The position numbers and the translations under genes are program-made. Shown one piece after another: positions 13,056 to 22,212 of a stretch of DNA of 45,656 nucleotides (positions are counted from its first letter, which is position 1; every line of letters begins with the position of its first letter). The notes beneath the pieces were generated by a model. It worked only from the letters and a program-made list of their open reading frames with translations. It searched no databases and was not told where the DNA came from. Source of the stretch: an uncultured Chelatococcus sp. (GTDB taxonomy: Bacteria; Pseudomonadota; Alphaproteobacteria; Rhizobiales; Beijerinckiaceae); assembly GCA_937863995.1 (NCBI GenBank), contig CALMIK010000018.1:1-45656 (forward strand), in the 5' to 3' direction.

Positions 13056-13112
13056 GTTTTTCCCCTCGGGATCTGCTGTAAACATATGAAAACTCTGCTG
13101 CCTGCCGGGCGG

Positions 13113-13634
13113 TCAGGCCTGTCCCCGGGCGATCCGCAGCCTGTGGCGCAGCCCACTTGCCGGCTGCTCCTCGCCTTCGAGCGAGGCCGGCTGATAATGC
13201 TCGCGCACGAAGACAACCGCGCCCGTGCGCAGCGCTTCGATCGTGCCGTCGTGGCTGACGTCGAGCGTGTCGAAGCCGCAGCGGTGGAGCGCGTGCACCT
13301 GATCGCGCAGCACCTCGCCCCGCGCGCGCAACTCACCCGCAAAGCCGAGCCGGTCGCGCAGGATGCGCGCCGTCGAATAGTGACGGCCGTCGTTGTACTT
13401 GGGGAATTCGAGCGCGATCACGCCGAAGTGGCGCACGTCCTGCTCCAGCCCTTCCACAGTCTCACCCGCGTGCAGGACCAGCCCCACGGGATCGGCGCGC
13501 CCGGCAAGCGCCTCGCGCTCAGCGAGATAGCGCTCCTTGCCGACCACGATCGCGCCGTCAGCCGGCAACGGCGTGTCGGCCTCAATGAAGCGCCAGTCGT
13601 CCTCGACGAAAGCACCGTTCCTGAACAGAGGCAT
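13113..13634 (-). CDS. DUF934 family protein of the sulfite-reduction operon
   Basis: A 173-residue member of the DUF934 family, recognised by FPKYNDGRHYSTARILRDRLGF and by its invariable place beside cysI and cysH. It is soluble and has no signal peptide. Its biochemical job is not settled; linkage suggests an accessory role in sulfite reduction or electron supply, which is inference. The ATG at 13634 has AAGGAG six bases upstream and overlaps the cysH stop by one base, indicating coupled translation. An alternative longer frame upstream would read through cysH and is rejected. Confidence 0.9.
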   Translation of the reverse strand: MPLFRNGAFVEDDWRFIEADTPLPADGAIVVGKERYLAEREALAGRADPVGLVLHAGETVEGLEQDVRHFGVIALEFPKYNDGRHYSTARILRDRLGFAGELRARGEVLRDQVHALHRCGFDTLDVSHDGTIEALRTGAVVFVREHYQPASLEGEEQPASGLRHRLRIARGQA

Positions 13635-14380
13635 CAGGCACTCCTTTTCGTGACGTCGGCCGCCGGCGCGTGGATGCCGCATTCGGTCTTGCCCTGCCCG
13701 CGCCAGCGCCCGGCGCGCGGGTCCTCGCCGGGAGCGACGGGCGATGTGCACGGCGCGCAGCCGATCGACGGATATCCCTTCGCGACCAGCGGATGGCGCG
13801 GCAGGTCGTGCTCGCGCAGGTAGGCGACGAGCTCGCCGGCCCCCCATGTCGCCAGCGGCGAAACCTTGATGTGCGTGGCGTCCGCCTCGAACACCGGCAG
13901 CGCGGAACGGGTCGACGCCTGGAAGCGCTTGCGGCCCGTGATCCAGGCGGTGAACGGCGCGAGCGCCTCGGCGAGCGGCTCGACCTTGCGCAGGTGGCAG
14001 CATCGGTCGGGGTCCATGCTGAACAACGCGCCGTAGGGGTCCGCCGCCTCCATGGCCTCCGGGTCCGGGCCGACGCTGCGCACGTCGGTGAGTCCGAGCC
14101 GCGCGATGAGCGTATCCCGGTAGGCGAGCGTCTCGGGGAACAGGCGGCCGGTGTCGATGAACACCACCGGCACGGCGGGGTCGATGCGCGAGGCGAGATG
14201 CAGCAGCACCGCCGATTCGGCGCCGAAGCTCGACACGAGCGCGATTTCGCCCGGAAACACCTCCGTGAGCGCCGCCCGCAGCACCGCCTCCGCGGGCAGA
14301 TCGCCGTACACGCCGTTCAGCGCGGCTATCCGTGCCGCAATGGGCGCGGCAGGCTCAGGCTGCGACTGGCGCTGTGCCAT
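13634..14380 (-). CDS. cysH: Adenylyl-sulfate (APS) reductase
   Basis: Reduces APS (or PAPS) to sulfite with thioredoxin. The 248-residue protein carries the PP-loop-like VSSFGAES near 50, the four cluster cysteines of the 4Fe-4S type (CC at 127-128, C208 and C211) and the catalytic ECGIH cysteine at 234. The paired cysteines mark the assimilatory APS-reductase class rather than the cluster-free PAPS reductase of E. coli. AAGGAGG six bases before the ATG decides the start, which lies 26 bases inside the end of cysI. It depends on Fe-S assembly, encoded 12 kb away by the suf operon. Confidence 0.95.
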   Translation of the reverse strand: MAQRQSQPEPAAPIAARIAALNGVYGDLPAEAVLRAALTEVFPGEIALVSSFGAESAVLLHLASRIDPAVPVVFIDTGRLFPETLAYRDTLIARLGLTDVRSVGPDPEAMEAADPYGALFSMDPDRCCHLRKVEPLAEALAPFTAWITGRKRFQASTRSALPVFEADATHIKVSPLATWGAGELVAYLREHDLPRHPLVAKGYPSIGCAPCTSPVAPGEDPRAGRWRGQGKTECGIHAPAADVTKRSA

Positions 14381-16028
14381 AGAGGGCCTCCTTGAACGGC
14401 GCCTCGCCCACCCGCCGGAAGAAGGCCAGGAACGGCTCCTCCGGCCCGCTGCGCTGCGCGAGGTAGGTGTTCACCACGGTCTCGATGGCATCGACGATAT
14501 CGTCGGTGGAAAAGCCGCGCCCGACGATGTCGCCGATGGTGCAGATCTCGTCTCCCGAGCCGCCAAGCGTGATCTGGTAGAACTCCTCGCCCTTCCGGTC
14601 GACACCGAGAATGCCGATGTGCGCCACGTGGTGATGGCCGCAGGCATTGATGCAGCCCGAGATCTTGATCTTCAGGTCACCGATCTCGTGCTGGCGCGAG
14701 ATGCTGGCGAAGCGCTCGCTGATGCGCTGCGCCAGCGGAATGGAGCGCGCGTTGGCGAGCGAGCAGTAATCCAGGCCGGGGCAGCAGATGCTGTCGGTGA
14801 TGAGGCCCGCGTTACCGGTCGCCACACCCGCCTTCTGGAGCGCCGCGAACACTGCCGGCACGTCGTCGAGCTTCACGTGCGGCAGCACGAGGTTTTGCTC
14901 GTGCGACACGCGCAGCTCATCGAAGGAGTAATGCTCGGCGATATCGGCGATCGCCTCCATCTGCTCGGCGGTGGCATCCCCCGGCACGCCGCCGACGCTT
15001 TTCAGCGACACGGTCACGATGCCATAACCGGGCGCCTTGTGCGGCGCGAGATTGCGTTCCACGAACTGCGCCAGCGCGCTATCGACGACCTTGGCGCGCT
15101 CCAGCGCCTCGGAGCGTTGCGGCAGCGCCTCGAACGCGGGCGCGGCGAAGTAAGCGGCGATGGCCTCGATCTCGTCGCGCGGCAGCGTGAGCGCGCCCCG
15201 GCACTTGATGTCGTTGTACTCTTCCTCGATCTGGCGGCGCACCTCGTCGAGCCCCGCCTCGTGCAGCAGGATCTTGACGCGCGCCTTGTATTTGTTGTCG
15301 CGCCGGCCAAACTGGTTGTAAACGCGCAGGATGGCCTCGGAATAGCTGAGCAGCTCGGACTCGGGCAGGAAGTCGCGCACCTTCTTGGCCACCATGGGCG
15401 TGCGCCCCAGCCCGCCGCCGACATACACCGTGAAGCCGCGCTCGCGCGCCGCGTTCTCGACGATCTGCAAGCCGATGTCGTGCACCTGAATGGCGGCGCG
15501 GTCGTGGTCGGCGCCGTTCACCGCGATCTTGAACTTGCGCGGCAGGTAGGTGAACTCGGGATGCAGCGACGACCATTGCCGCAGGATCTCGGCATAGATG
15601 CGCGGATCGGCGATCTCATCGCTGCCGGCAGCGGCGAAATGGTCGGCGGAAACGTTGCGGATGCAGTTGCCCGAGGTCTGGATGGCGTGCAGCTCCACCT
15701 TGGCCAGATCGTCGAGGATGTCGGGCACGTCCTCCAGCCTGATCCAGTTGAACTGGATGTTCTGGCGGGTGGTGAAGTGGCCGTATCCCCGATCATAGCG
15801 GCGTGCGACATGGGCCAGGCCGCGCAGCTTGGCGCTGCTCAGGGTGCCATAGGGAATGGCCACCCGCAGCATGTAGGCGTGCAGTTGCAGGTAGACGCCG
15901 TTCATCAGGCGCAGCGGGCGAAACTCTTCCTCGGTCAGCTCGCCGGCGAGCCTGCGGCGCACCTGATCGCGGAACTCCTCGACGCGTCCATGCACGAAGC
16001 GGCGGTCGAACTCGTCATAACGATACAT
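14355..16028 (-). CDS. cysI: Siroheme sulfite reductase, hemoprotein subunit
   Basis: Six-electron reduction of sulfite to sulfide on a coupled siroheme and 4Fe-4S centre. The 557-residue protein shows the ferredoxin-like half-domains with HFTTRQNIQFNWI near 84-96 and the cluster/siroheme cysteines C416-x5-C422 (CPGLDYC) and C459-x3-C463 (CINACGHHH). GAGGGG lies six bases before the ATG. Although the nitrite/sulfite reductase family cannot be split by motif alone, the neighbours cysG, cysH and cysD make sulfite the clear substrate. No flavoprotein CysJ gene is in the window, so electrons probably come from ferredoxin or another partner. Confidence 0.95.
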   Translation of the reverse strand: MYRYDEFDRRFVHGRVEEFRDQVRRRLAGELTEEEFRPLRLMNGVYLQLHAYMLRVAIPYGTLSSAKLRGLAHVARRYDRGYGHFTTRQNIQFNWIRLEDVPDILDDLAKVELHAIQTSGNCIRNVSADHFAAAGSDEIADPRIYAEILRQWSSLHPEFTYLPRKFKIAVNGADHDRAAIQVHDIGLQIVENAARERGFTVYVGGGLGRTPMVAKKVRDFLPESELLSYSEAILRVYNQFGRRDNKYKARVKILLHEAGLDEVRRQIEEEYNDIKCRGALTLPRDEIEAIAAYFAAPAFEALPQRSEALERAKVVDSALAQFVERNLAPHKAPGYGIVTVSLKSVGGVPGDATAEQMEAIADIAEHYSFDELRVSHEQNLVLPHVKLDDVPAVFAALQKAGVATGNAGLITDSICCPGLDYCSLANARSIPLAQRISERFASISRQHEIGDLKIKISGCINACGHHHVAHIGILGVDRKGEEFYQITLGGSGDEICTIGDIVGRGFSTDDIVDAIETVVNTYLAQRSGPEEPFLAFFRRVGEAPFKEALYGTAPVAA

Positions 16029-16046
16029 CGCGAACCCCTCGCAGGC

Positions 16047-16382
16047 TCAAGTGGCGGAAACGGCCGCGTGGCGGCCCAGAATGACGGAAGTGCCGGCGGT
16101 GGGGCCGCCCGCGGCGCGGATGGCCTCGCGCAACACGGTGGGGACAATCGCCTGCCCGTCCCGCCTCACGTTCACAAGATAGGGACCGACGACGACATTA
16201 CGCCGCTCGTCCGCGGCGCCCGCCGCAGTAAGAACAGCCACGGCCTCATTGTCCTCGACCACTTCGGCTGCGCCGATGTCGGCCGACCACTCTCCGGCTG
16301 GCGTGCGGAACACCACGAGCCCCGAATGCAGCGCGTTGGCCGTCAGCACCTGCGGAATGGCCGCTTTCGCATCACGTTTCAT
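16047..16382 (-). CDS. DUF2849 domain protein
   Basis: A 111-residue soluble protein beginning MKRDAKAAIPQVLTANALHSG, matching the DUF2849 family found in alphaproteobacterial sulfur operons. It contains GEWSADIGAAEVVED and VVVGPYLVNV but no catalytic motif, no cysteine and no membrane segment. It starts two bases after the cysG stop and ends 18 bases before the cysI ATG, so it is made together with the siroheme synthase and the siroheme enzyme. A role in siroheme handover or enzyme assembly is a reasonable guess from position only. Confidence 0.88.
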   Translation of the reverse strand: MKRDAKAAIPQVLTANALHSGLVVFRTPAGEWSADIGAAEVVEDNEAVAVLTAAGAADERRNVVVGPYLVNVRRDGQAIVPTVLREAIRAAGGPTAGTSVILGRHAAVSAT

Positions 16383-16384
16383 CT

Positions 16385-17812
16385 CTACTCCGCCGCTGCG
16401 AGTGATTGCCGGACAGACGCGGGCCGCGCGATCGGCTCCGCGAAGCCGAAGTCGCCGGCGGCAACCGCCTCCCCCACCAGAATGAGCACCGGGCCGTCGA
16501 GGTCGTCGCGGAACGCCAGCTCCGGCAGATCGGATAACGGGCCGACCAGCGCGCGGCTGTCGGCGCGGCCGGCGTTCTCGATGGCCGCCACCGGGGTCGC
16601 GGGCGAGACGCCGTGGCGCACCAGCCGCTCGAAAGTCTCGGCCGCGACGGAACGGCCCATGTAGATGCCGATGGTGCCGCCTGAGCGCGCCACCTCCGGC
16701 CAGCCGTTGGGCTCGCTGCCGCCCGCGCCGTGGCCGGTGGCGAACACCACCGACGACGAAACGCCGCGCAACGTCAGCGGCACGGCGTAGTCGGCCGCAG
16801 CCGCAAGCGCCGCAGTCACGCCCGGCACCACCGTGTAGCGGATGCCCGCCGCCCGCAGCGCCGCGATTTCCTCGCCGCCGCGCCCGAACACCAGCGGGTC
16901 GCCCGCCTTGAGGCGCGCCACGCGGCGGCCCTCGCGGGCGAGCTGCACCAGCAGGTCGTTGATCGCGCTCTGCGTCACGGAATGCCGGCCCTTGGCCTTG
17001 CCGACCAGAATGCGCTCGGCATCGCGGCGTCCCATGTCGACGACAGCCTCGGGCACGAGCTGGTCGTGCACGATCACATCCGCCTGCTGCAGCAGGCGCT
17101 GGGCGCGCAGCGTCAGCAGATCCTCCGCCCCCGGCCCCGCGCCGATCAGCCAGACCACGCCGTCCTCGTCGACCGGCTCCGCGAGAGCGGACAACGCATG
17201 GCGGCGCGCGCCCTCCGCATCGCCGGCGAGCGCCAGCTCCGCGCCGCGTCCGTCGAACAGCGATGTCCAGAAACGGCGCCGCTGCGCGTTGGTCGGCAGC
17301 GCGGCGCACACGTTCTCGCGCACAGTGCGGGCGAGATCGCCGAGGCGGCCGAACTCCGGCGCGAGCAGCGTCTCCACCGCCGCGCGAACCCGCTGCGCCA
17401 GCACCGGCGCATGGCCGTCCGTCGCGATGGCGACCGACACCGGTGCGCGGTCGACGATGGCCGGAATGGCGAAATCGCACAGCTCGAGCCTGTCCACGAC
17501 GTTGACGGGAATGCCGGCCGCGCGGCCCATGTCCGCGATGGCCGCGTCACGCGCGGCATCGCCCGTGGCGACGAACAGCAACGCCGCGCCGGCAAAGTCG
17601 GCCGGAACGGGATCGCGCAGGCTTACCGGAACGCCATGCGCCTCAGTCAGCGCGGCGAGGCCGGGCGACACCTGCGTGGCGAACACGGCAGGATTGCCCT
17701 CGGTGCGCAGCAGCAACCTCAGCTTGGCAACCGCCTCCTCGCCCCCGCCGACGAGAATCAGCCGCCGGCCGGCGACATCGTATGAAACGGGGAAGAAACG
17801 CAAACGAGCCAC
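16385..17812 (-). CDS. cysG: Siroheme synthase (multifunctional CysG)
   Basis: Converts uroporphyrinogen III to siroheme for CysI. The N-terminal domain has the NAD-binding GGGEEAVAKLRLLL of precorrin-2 dehydrogenase/ferrochelatase. The C-terminal half has the methyltransferase motifs LIGAGPGAEDLLTLRA, RLKAGDPLVFGRGGEE and VPGVTAALAAAA. The frame stays open to an ATG at 17944, which would add 44 poorly conserved residues. The GTG at 17812 gives a start at the family N-terminus (VARLRFFPVSYD) and about 475 residues, so it is preferred with moderate certainty; an ATG at about 17893 is another option. It is the first gene of the sulfate-reduction operon. Confidence 0.92.
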   Translation of the reverse strand: MARLRFFPVSYDVAGRRLILVGGGEEAVAKLRLLLRTEGNPAVFATQVSPGLAALTEAHGVPVSLRDPVPADFAGAALLFVATGDAARDAAIADMGRAAGIPVNVVDRLELCDFAIPAIVDRAPVSVAIATDGHAPVLAQRVRAAVETLLAPEFGRLGDLARTVRENVCAALPTNAQRRRFWTSLFDGRGAELALAGDAEGARRHALSALAEPVDEDGVVWLIGAGPGAEDLLTLRAQRLLQQADVIVHDQLVPEAVVDMGRRDAERILVGKAKGRHSVTQSAINDLLVQLAREGRRVARLKAGDPLVFGRGGEEIAALRAAGIRYTVVPGVTAALAAAADYAVPLTLRGVSSSVVFATGHGAGGSEPNGWPEVARSGGTIGIYMGRSVAAETFERLVRHGVSPATPVAAIENAGRADSRALVGPLSDLPELAFRDDLDGPVLILVGEAVAAGDFGFAEPIARPASVRQSLAAAE

Positions 17813-17944
17813 GGATCGACTGCCACCCTTTAACGTGTTGTGATCATTCACCAGTCCCGGCGCGCTTTTGGCAGGCGCCCTCGAACCTGGCATTTTGGAG
17901 GAAAAAGATACGTGCCCGCCAGTGGCGGCTGGACCATTTCCCAC

Positions 17945-18139
17945 CAGAAAATGATAAATAACATTAGCACACGCGTTTAATATTTAAAATACATATTTTA
18001 TATGTATTAAAAAGCATCCCATATAAGTATATAAAATCAGTGGCGTTTTCTGAGGGCTCCGGAGAAGGCAATCGGCGTTGGTGCCCTTTGCCTCCCCCTC
18101 TCTACCTCTTCGCGTGCAGGCAATTCCCGGCGGCAGGGA
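17945..18139. promoter_or_regulatory. AT-rich control region before cysG
   Basis: The stretch 17950-18040 is strikingly AT-rich against its GC-rich surroundings. It contains a 21-base palindrome at 17988-18008 (AATACATAT, TTT, ATATGTATT) and, just beside it, TTTAA-TAT-TTAAA at about 17976-17988. It very likely carries the promoter and operator of the cysG-to-cysNC operon. The regulator is not identified; a LysR-type CysB-like protein would be the usual suspect. Confidence 0.6.
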
Positions 18140-19321
18140 TCACGCCGGAAACAGCCTCGCCTTCTGGAGCTTGAGCCCGACCCGGTCGGATACGTTGAGC
18201 GGGTAGTCCGTCGGCACCTCGACCTCGATGAGAGCGTCGGAGAAGGCGACACGGACCTCCGCGCGCCGGCCGTTCACAGTGCGGCGCAGGGAAACGACGA
18301 TGCCGGGGATACCGGCGCCGGGCGCGCTCAGCGCCAGCTCGTTCGGGCGCAGATAGATGGTGTGGCGTCCGTCAGTGGTGCCGGCGGCGGGCGCAACGTC
18401 GAGCACATCGCCCGCGAGCAGCACCCGTCCCGCGCGCACCTCGACCGGCAGCGCCACCGTGTCGCCGAGGAACGACAGCACGAACGGCGACGCGGGGTTT
18501 TCGTAGATGTCGTCCGGCGTTCCCACCTGCTCCAGCACGCCTTTCGAGAGGATGGCGACGCGGTCGGCAAGCTCCAGCGCCTCGTCCTGATCGTGGGTCA
18601 CGAACACCGTCGTGTGGCCGGTGCGCTCGTGGATGTCGCGCAGCCAGCGACGCAGATCCTTGCGCACCTTGGCGTCGAGCGCCCCGAACGGCTCGTCGAG
18701 CAGCAGCACCCGCGGCTCCACCGCGAGCGCGCGTGCCAGAGCCACCCGCTGGCGCTGGCCGCCCGAAAGCTGCGCCGGATAGCGCCCGCCGAGCTCATTG
18801 AGCTGCACCAGGTCGATCAGTTCCTCGACACGGCGCTTGATCGCCGCCTTCGACGGCCGCTCGCCGCGCGGGCGCACGCTCAGGCCGTAGGCAATGTTGT
18901 CCGCCACCGTGAGGTGCTTGAACAGCGCGTAGTGCTGGAACACGAACCCCACCCGCCGCTCCTGCACCGAGAGGTGCGTCGCATCTTCCGTGCCGAAGAA
19001 CACGCTGCCCGCCGTCGCGAACTCGAGGCCGGCGATGATGCGCAGCAGGGTCGTCTTGCCCGAGCCGGAAGGCCCCAGCAGCGCCACGAGCTCGCCGGGC
19101 TGGATGGCGAGATCGATGCCGCCCAGCGCCTTGAACCCCTCGAAGTCGCGCTCGATGCCCTCTACCCGGATACCGACCGTGCCGGGCGCCCTAGTGGCCC
19201 CGCCCGCCGGCGAGCGCGTGGGCAAAACGCCACTCAAGGACGGATTTTGCTGCAAGAGTGACGAGGGCGAGGAGGGCGAGGAGCGAAGCGACGGCAAAGG
19301 CTGCTGAGATGTTGTATTCAT
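18140..19321 (-). CDS. cysA: Sulfate/thiosulfate ABC transporter ATPase
   Basis: ATP-binding subunit that powers sulfate import through CysT/CysW. It shows Walker [10 protein letters not shown], the signature [15 protein letters not shown], Walker [13 protein letters not shown] and the H-loop FVTHDQDEA, followed by a C-terminal regulatory TOBE-like domain. The conserved part begins near [10 protein letters not shown], coded from about 19174. The start is unclear: ATG at 19321 overlaps cysW by 131 bases and adds a serine-rich tail, ATG at 19414 adds more, and TTG codons at 19225-19237 would fit a shorter overlap. None has a convincing ribosome site. It is the last gene of the uptake operon. 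Confidence 0.93.
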   Translation of the reverse strand: MNTTSQQPLPSLRSSPSSPSSLLQQNPSLSGVLPTRSPAGGATRAPGTVGIRVEGIERDFEGFKALGGIDLAIQPGELVALLGPSGSGKTTLLRIIAGLEFATAGSVFFGTEDATHLSVQERRVGFVFQHYALFKHLTVADNIAYGLSVRPRGERPSKAAIKRRVEELIDLVQLNELGGRYPAQLSGGQRQRVALARALAVEPRVLLLDEPFGALDAKVRKDLRRWLRDIHERTGHTTVFVTHDQDEALELADRVAILSKGVLEQVGTPDDIYENPASPFVLSFLGDTVALPVEVRAGRVLLAGDVLDVAPAAGTTDGRHTIYLRPNELALSAPGAGIPGIVVSLRRTVNGRRAEVRVAFSDALIEVEVPTDYPLNVSDRVGLKLQKARLFPA

Positions 19322-20123
19322 TGTAGAGGATCTCGATGTGAAGCGGCATCGTGTTGGTGACGCCGCGAATGTGGCCGGAAACGACAGCGACCGCGCCGAA
19401 CTCGCCGAAGGCACGCGCGTTGCACAGCAGCACGCCGTACAGCAGCCCCCAGCGGATGTTCGGCAGCGTCACCGTCAGGAATGCGGTGAGCCCCGAGGCC
19501 CCGAGCGACAGCGCGGCCTCCTCGTCGGTATTGCCCTGCTCCTGCATCAGCGGGATGAGCTCGCGCGCGACGAACGGAAAGGTCACGAACACGGTCGCGA
19601 TCACGATTCCCGGCAGCGCGAAGATGATGCCGATGTTGTGCGCCTTCAGGAACGGGCCGAAATAACCCTGCGCCCCGAACAGCAGCACGAACACCAGACC
19701 CGACACCACCGGCGACACCGAGAACGGCAGGTCGATCAGCGTGATGAGGAAGCTTTTGCCCGGAAACCGGAACTTCGCCACCGCCCAGGAGGCCGCCACC
19801 CCGAAAACGAGGTTCAGCGGCACCGCGATGGCCGCGACCGTCAGCGTCAGCAGGATGGCGTGCTGGGCGTCCGGCTCGGCGAAGGCATTGAGGTAGACGC
19901 CGAAGCCGCGCTTGAGCGCCTCCAGGAACACCGTCACCAGCGGCAGCACCAGGAACAGCGCCAGGAACAGCAGCGCCAGCGTCAGCGTCACCGCCTTCAC
20001 CCACGGCGCTTCCGTCGTCACCGACCGGCGCAAGGGCGCGTGGGCGGCGGCGCGCTCGGCGATCCTGCGGTTCACCGCAGCCGACGACGAGGGGGCGGAA
20101 GGGGGCGAGACGTTCTCAGACAT
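19191..20123 (-). CDS. cysW: Sulfate ABC transporter permease CysW
   Basis: One of two inner-membrane permease subunits. The roughly 310-residue protein has a cytoplasmic N-terminus and about six membrane helices; the binding-protein-dependent transport signature is around [23 protein letters not shown], and [15 protein letters not shown] is typical for CysW. ATG at 20123 is preferred over a TTG two codons upstream because AAGAGG is well placed for it. It overlaps the end of cysT by eight bases. Confidence 0.95.
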   Translation of the reverse strand: MSENVSPPSAPSSSAAVNRRIAERAAAHAPLRRSVTTEAPWVKAVTLTLALLFLALFLVLPLVTVFLEALKRGFGVYLNAFAEPDAQHAILLTLTVAAIAVPLNLVFGVAASWAVAKFRFPGKSFLITLIDLPFSVSPVVSGLVFVLLFGAQGYFGPFLKAHNIGIIFALPGIVIATVFVTFPFVARELIPLMQEQGNTDEEAALSLGASGLTAFLTVTLPNIRWGLLYGVLLCNARAFGEFGAVAVVSGHIRGVTNTMPLHIEILYNEYNISAAFAVASLLALLALVTLAAKSVLEWRFAHALAGGRGH

Positions 20124-21024
20124 AGCCAAACCTCTTGCGGCTCCAGGCCTGGATCAGGTTGATGATCAGCAGCACCGAGAACGAGATCGTCAGCATTATC
20201 GTCGCGATGGCGGTGGCGCCCGTGTAGTCGAATTCCTCCAGCTTGATCACGATCAGCAGCGGCGCGATCTCGGAGACGTAGGGCAGGTTGCCGGCGATGA
20301 AGATCACCGAGCCGTATTCCCCCACCGCCCGCGCGAAGGCGAGCGCAAACCCGGTCAGGATCGCCGGGATGAGCGGCGGCAACAGCACCCGCCAAATCGT
20401 CTGTCCGCGCCGCGCGCCAAGGGTGGCGGAGGCCTCCTCGAGCTCGCGGTCGATCTCCGCGATCAACGGCTGCACCGTGCGCACCGTGAACGGGATGGTG
20501 ATGAACACGAGCGCGATGAAGATGCCGATCGGCGTGTAGGCGATGCGAATGCCGTAGGGTGCGAACAGGCTGCCGATCAGCCCGTTCTGGGCATAAATCG
20601 CCGAGAGCGCGATGCCCGCGACCGCCGTCGGCAGCGCGAAAGGCAGGTCCACGGCCGCATCGATCAGCCGCCGGCCGGGAAACCGGTAGCGCGTCAGCAC
20701 CCACGCGATCAGCAGCCCGAACACCGAGCCGACGATTGCGGCGATGAAAGACGTACCGAAACTCAGCCGCAACGCCGCCGCCACCCGCTGGTCGCTCGCC
20801 ACCGCCCACAGGCCCGACAGGCCGATGCCCGAGGCGCGCAACACCAGCCCGCCAAGCGGGATCAGCACGATGATGCTCAGGTACAGGATGGTATAGCCGA
20901 AGGAGATCCCGAATCCCGGAATGACGCTCGGCGCCGGAAACCGCGAAAACGGACCGCCGCGCCGCCTGCCCCGGCCTGGACCCGGGGACACCGATGAGGA
21001 TGATGATGTGGGCGCGATGGACAT
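20116..21024 (-). CDS. cysT: Sulfate ABC transporter permease CysT
   Basis: Partner permease of CysW (also called CysU). The 302-residue protein has about six membrane helices and the coupling motif region [23 protein letters not shown], followed by [15 protein letters not shown], typical of CysT. The N-terminal 30 residues are serine-, glycine- and arginine-rich and cytosolic. It starts 105 bases after the binding-protein gene, with a GC-rich hairpin between them, and overlaps cysW. Confidence 0.95.
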   Translation of the reverse strand: MSIAPTSSSSSVSPGPGRGRRRGGPFSRFPAPSVIPGFGISFGYTILYLSIIVLIPLGGLVLRASGIGLSGLWAVASDQRVAAALRLSFGTSFIAAIVGSVFGLLIAWVLTRYRFPGRRLIDAAVDLPFALPTAVAGIALSAIYAQNGLIGSLFAPYGIRIAYTPIGIFIALVFITIPFTVRTVQPLIAEIDRELEEASATLGARRGQTIWRVLLPPLIPAILTGFALAFARAVGEYGSVIFIAGNLPYVSEIAPLLIVIKLEEFDYTGATAIATIMLTISFSVLLIINLIQAWSRKRFGYV

Positions 21025-21099
21025 GAGTTGCTCAAGAGAATTTCAGGGAAGGAACTACCGGGAAACGGAACGCCGCGAGGCGCTCACTCCCGGCGCGGA

Positions 21100-21117
21100 C
21101 GGCCGGCGAACCGGCCG
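21100..21117. repeat. Intercistronic hairpin between sbp and cysT
   Basis: CGGCCGG, CGAA, CCGGCCG form a seven-pair stem with a four-base loop, just after the sbp stop. No T-run follows on the minus strand. Such hairpins often protect the upstream message so that the binding protein is made in excess over the permeases; that function is inferred from position. Confidence 0.6.
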
Positions 21118-21129
21118 CCCGGTCAAGGG

Positions 21130-22212
21130 TCAGCGCTGGGCCACGGCCTTGCTGATTTCGTCGAACACCGAGCCATCGCCGAAGAAGCGCTTCTGGATTG
21201 TGGCCCAGTCGCCGAACTTGTCCTCGGCACGGAACAACTTCAACTGCTCGAACTTCGGCACTTCGCCGGTCACCGTCTCGGGCCGCGAGGGGCGATACCA
21301 GTTCTGGGCAATCACCGTCTGCGCCTCGGGCGTGTAGAGGAAGTTGAGATAGGCCTCGGCCTGCTTGCGCGTGCCGCGCTTGTCGACGTTGCCCACGACC
21401 AGCGCCACCGGCGGCTCGGCCGAGATCGAGAACGGCGGCACGACGATGTCGAACTTCTCGGTGCCGAACTCCTTGAGGATCAGGTGCGCCTCGTTCTCCC
21501 ACGCCGGGAGCACGTCGCCTAGATCGCGCTGGGCGAAGCTGATGGTCGAGCCGCGCGCGCCGGGATCGAGCACCGGCACGTTCTTGTAGAACTGCGTCAC
21601 GAATGCCTGCGCCTTGGCGTCGTCGTTGCCGTTCTGGTCGAGCGCGTAGCCCCAGGCGGTCAGGAAGTTCCAGCGCCCGCCGGCCGAGGTCTTGGGGTTG
21701 GGCGTGATGATCTTCACGTCGTCGCGCACCAGGTCGCCCCAGTTGACGATGTTTTTCGGGTTACCCTTGCGCACCACGAACACCACCGTCGAGGTGTAGG
21801 GCAGGCCGTTGTTGGGCAGCTTCTCGCGCCAGTCCTTGGGGATGAGCGGCGTTTCACGGGCGATGAGATCGATGTCGGAGGCGATGCCGAGCGTCACCAC
21901 GTCGGCCTCGAGCCCCTCGATGACCTTGTTGGCCTGCCCGCCCGAGCCGCCGTGAGAGGTCCGCACGACGATGTCCTCGCCGGTTTCCTTCTTCCAGTGC
22001 GCCTGGAACAGCTCGTTGATCTGGCGGTAGAGCTCGCGCGTCGGGTCATAGGACACGTTCAGGAGCGCCGTCTGGGCCGAGGCGGGCACCGCCCCGAACA
22101 CGCCGGACAGCGCCACCGCCGCCGCGGACGCAACGCCAAGCACCGACCGGCGCGACAGCACGCCGGAACCCGCAACCCTCAAGCCCCCTTGAGGCAAAAA
22201 CCGAAACAGCAT
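21130..22212 (-). CDS. sbp: Periplasmic sulfate-binding protein
   Basis: Captures sulfate (or thiosulfate) in the periplasm and delivers it to CysTWA. The 360-residue precursor has a signal peptide with a twin-arginine-like SRRSVLG at about 20-26, a hydrophobic core and a likely cut after ASA near 46. The mature part shows LLNVSYDPTRELY, RTSHGGSGGQA and GLEADVVTLG, the sulfate-binding family landmarks. The start ATG has TAGGAGCGG upstream. It is the first gene of the uptake operon and lies behind a long AT-rich control region. CysP and Sbp cannot be told apart safely by eye. Confidence 0.94.
   Translation of the reverse strand: MLFRFLPQGGLRVAGSGVLSRRSVLGVASAAAVALSGVFGAVPASAQTALLNVSYDPTRELYRQINELFQAHWKKETGEDIVVRTSHGGSGGQANKVIEGLEADVVTLGIASDIDLIARETPLIPKDWREKLPNNGLPYTSTVVFVVRKGNPKNIVNWGDLVRDDVKIITPNPKTSAGGRWNFLTAWGYALDQNGNDDAKAQAFVTQFYKNVPVLDPGARGSTISFAQRDLGDVLPAWENEAHLILKEFGTEKFDIVVPPFSISAEPPVALVVGNVDKRGTRKQAEAYLNFLYTPEAQTVIAQNWYRPSRPETVTGEVPKFEQLKLFRAEDKFGDWATIQKRFFGDGSVFDEISKAVAQR

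Noticed and set aside
14151..16664. Plus-strand open frame of 837 codons opposite cysI and neighbours
   Set aside because: It crosses several well-supported minus-strand genes and shows no family motif.
18066..18093. AGGCAA/TTGCCT hairpin after cysA as terminator
   Set aside because: Six pairs with a 16-base loop and no T-run are too weak to call.
19191..19414. Serine-rich N-terminal extension of CysA as a real domain
   Set aside because: It is coded across the end of cysW and most probably reflects an open frame rather than protein; the start remains undecided.
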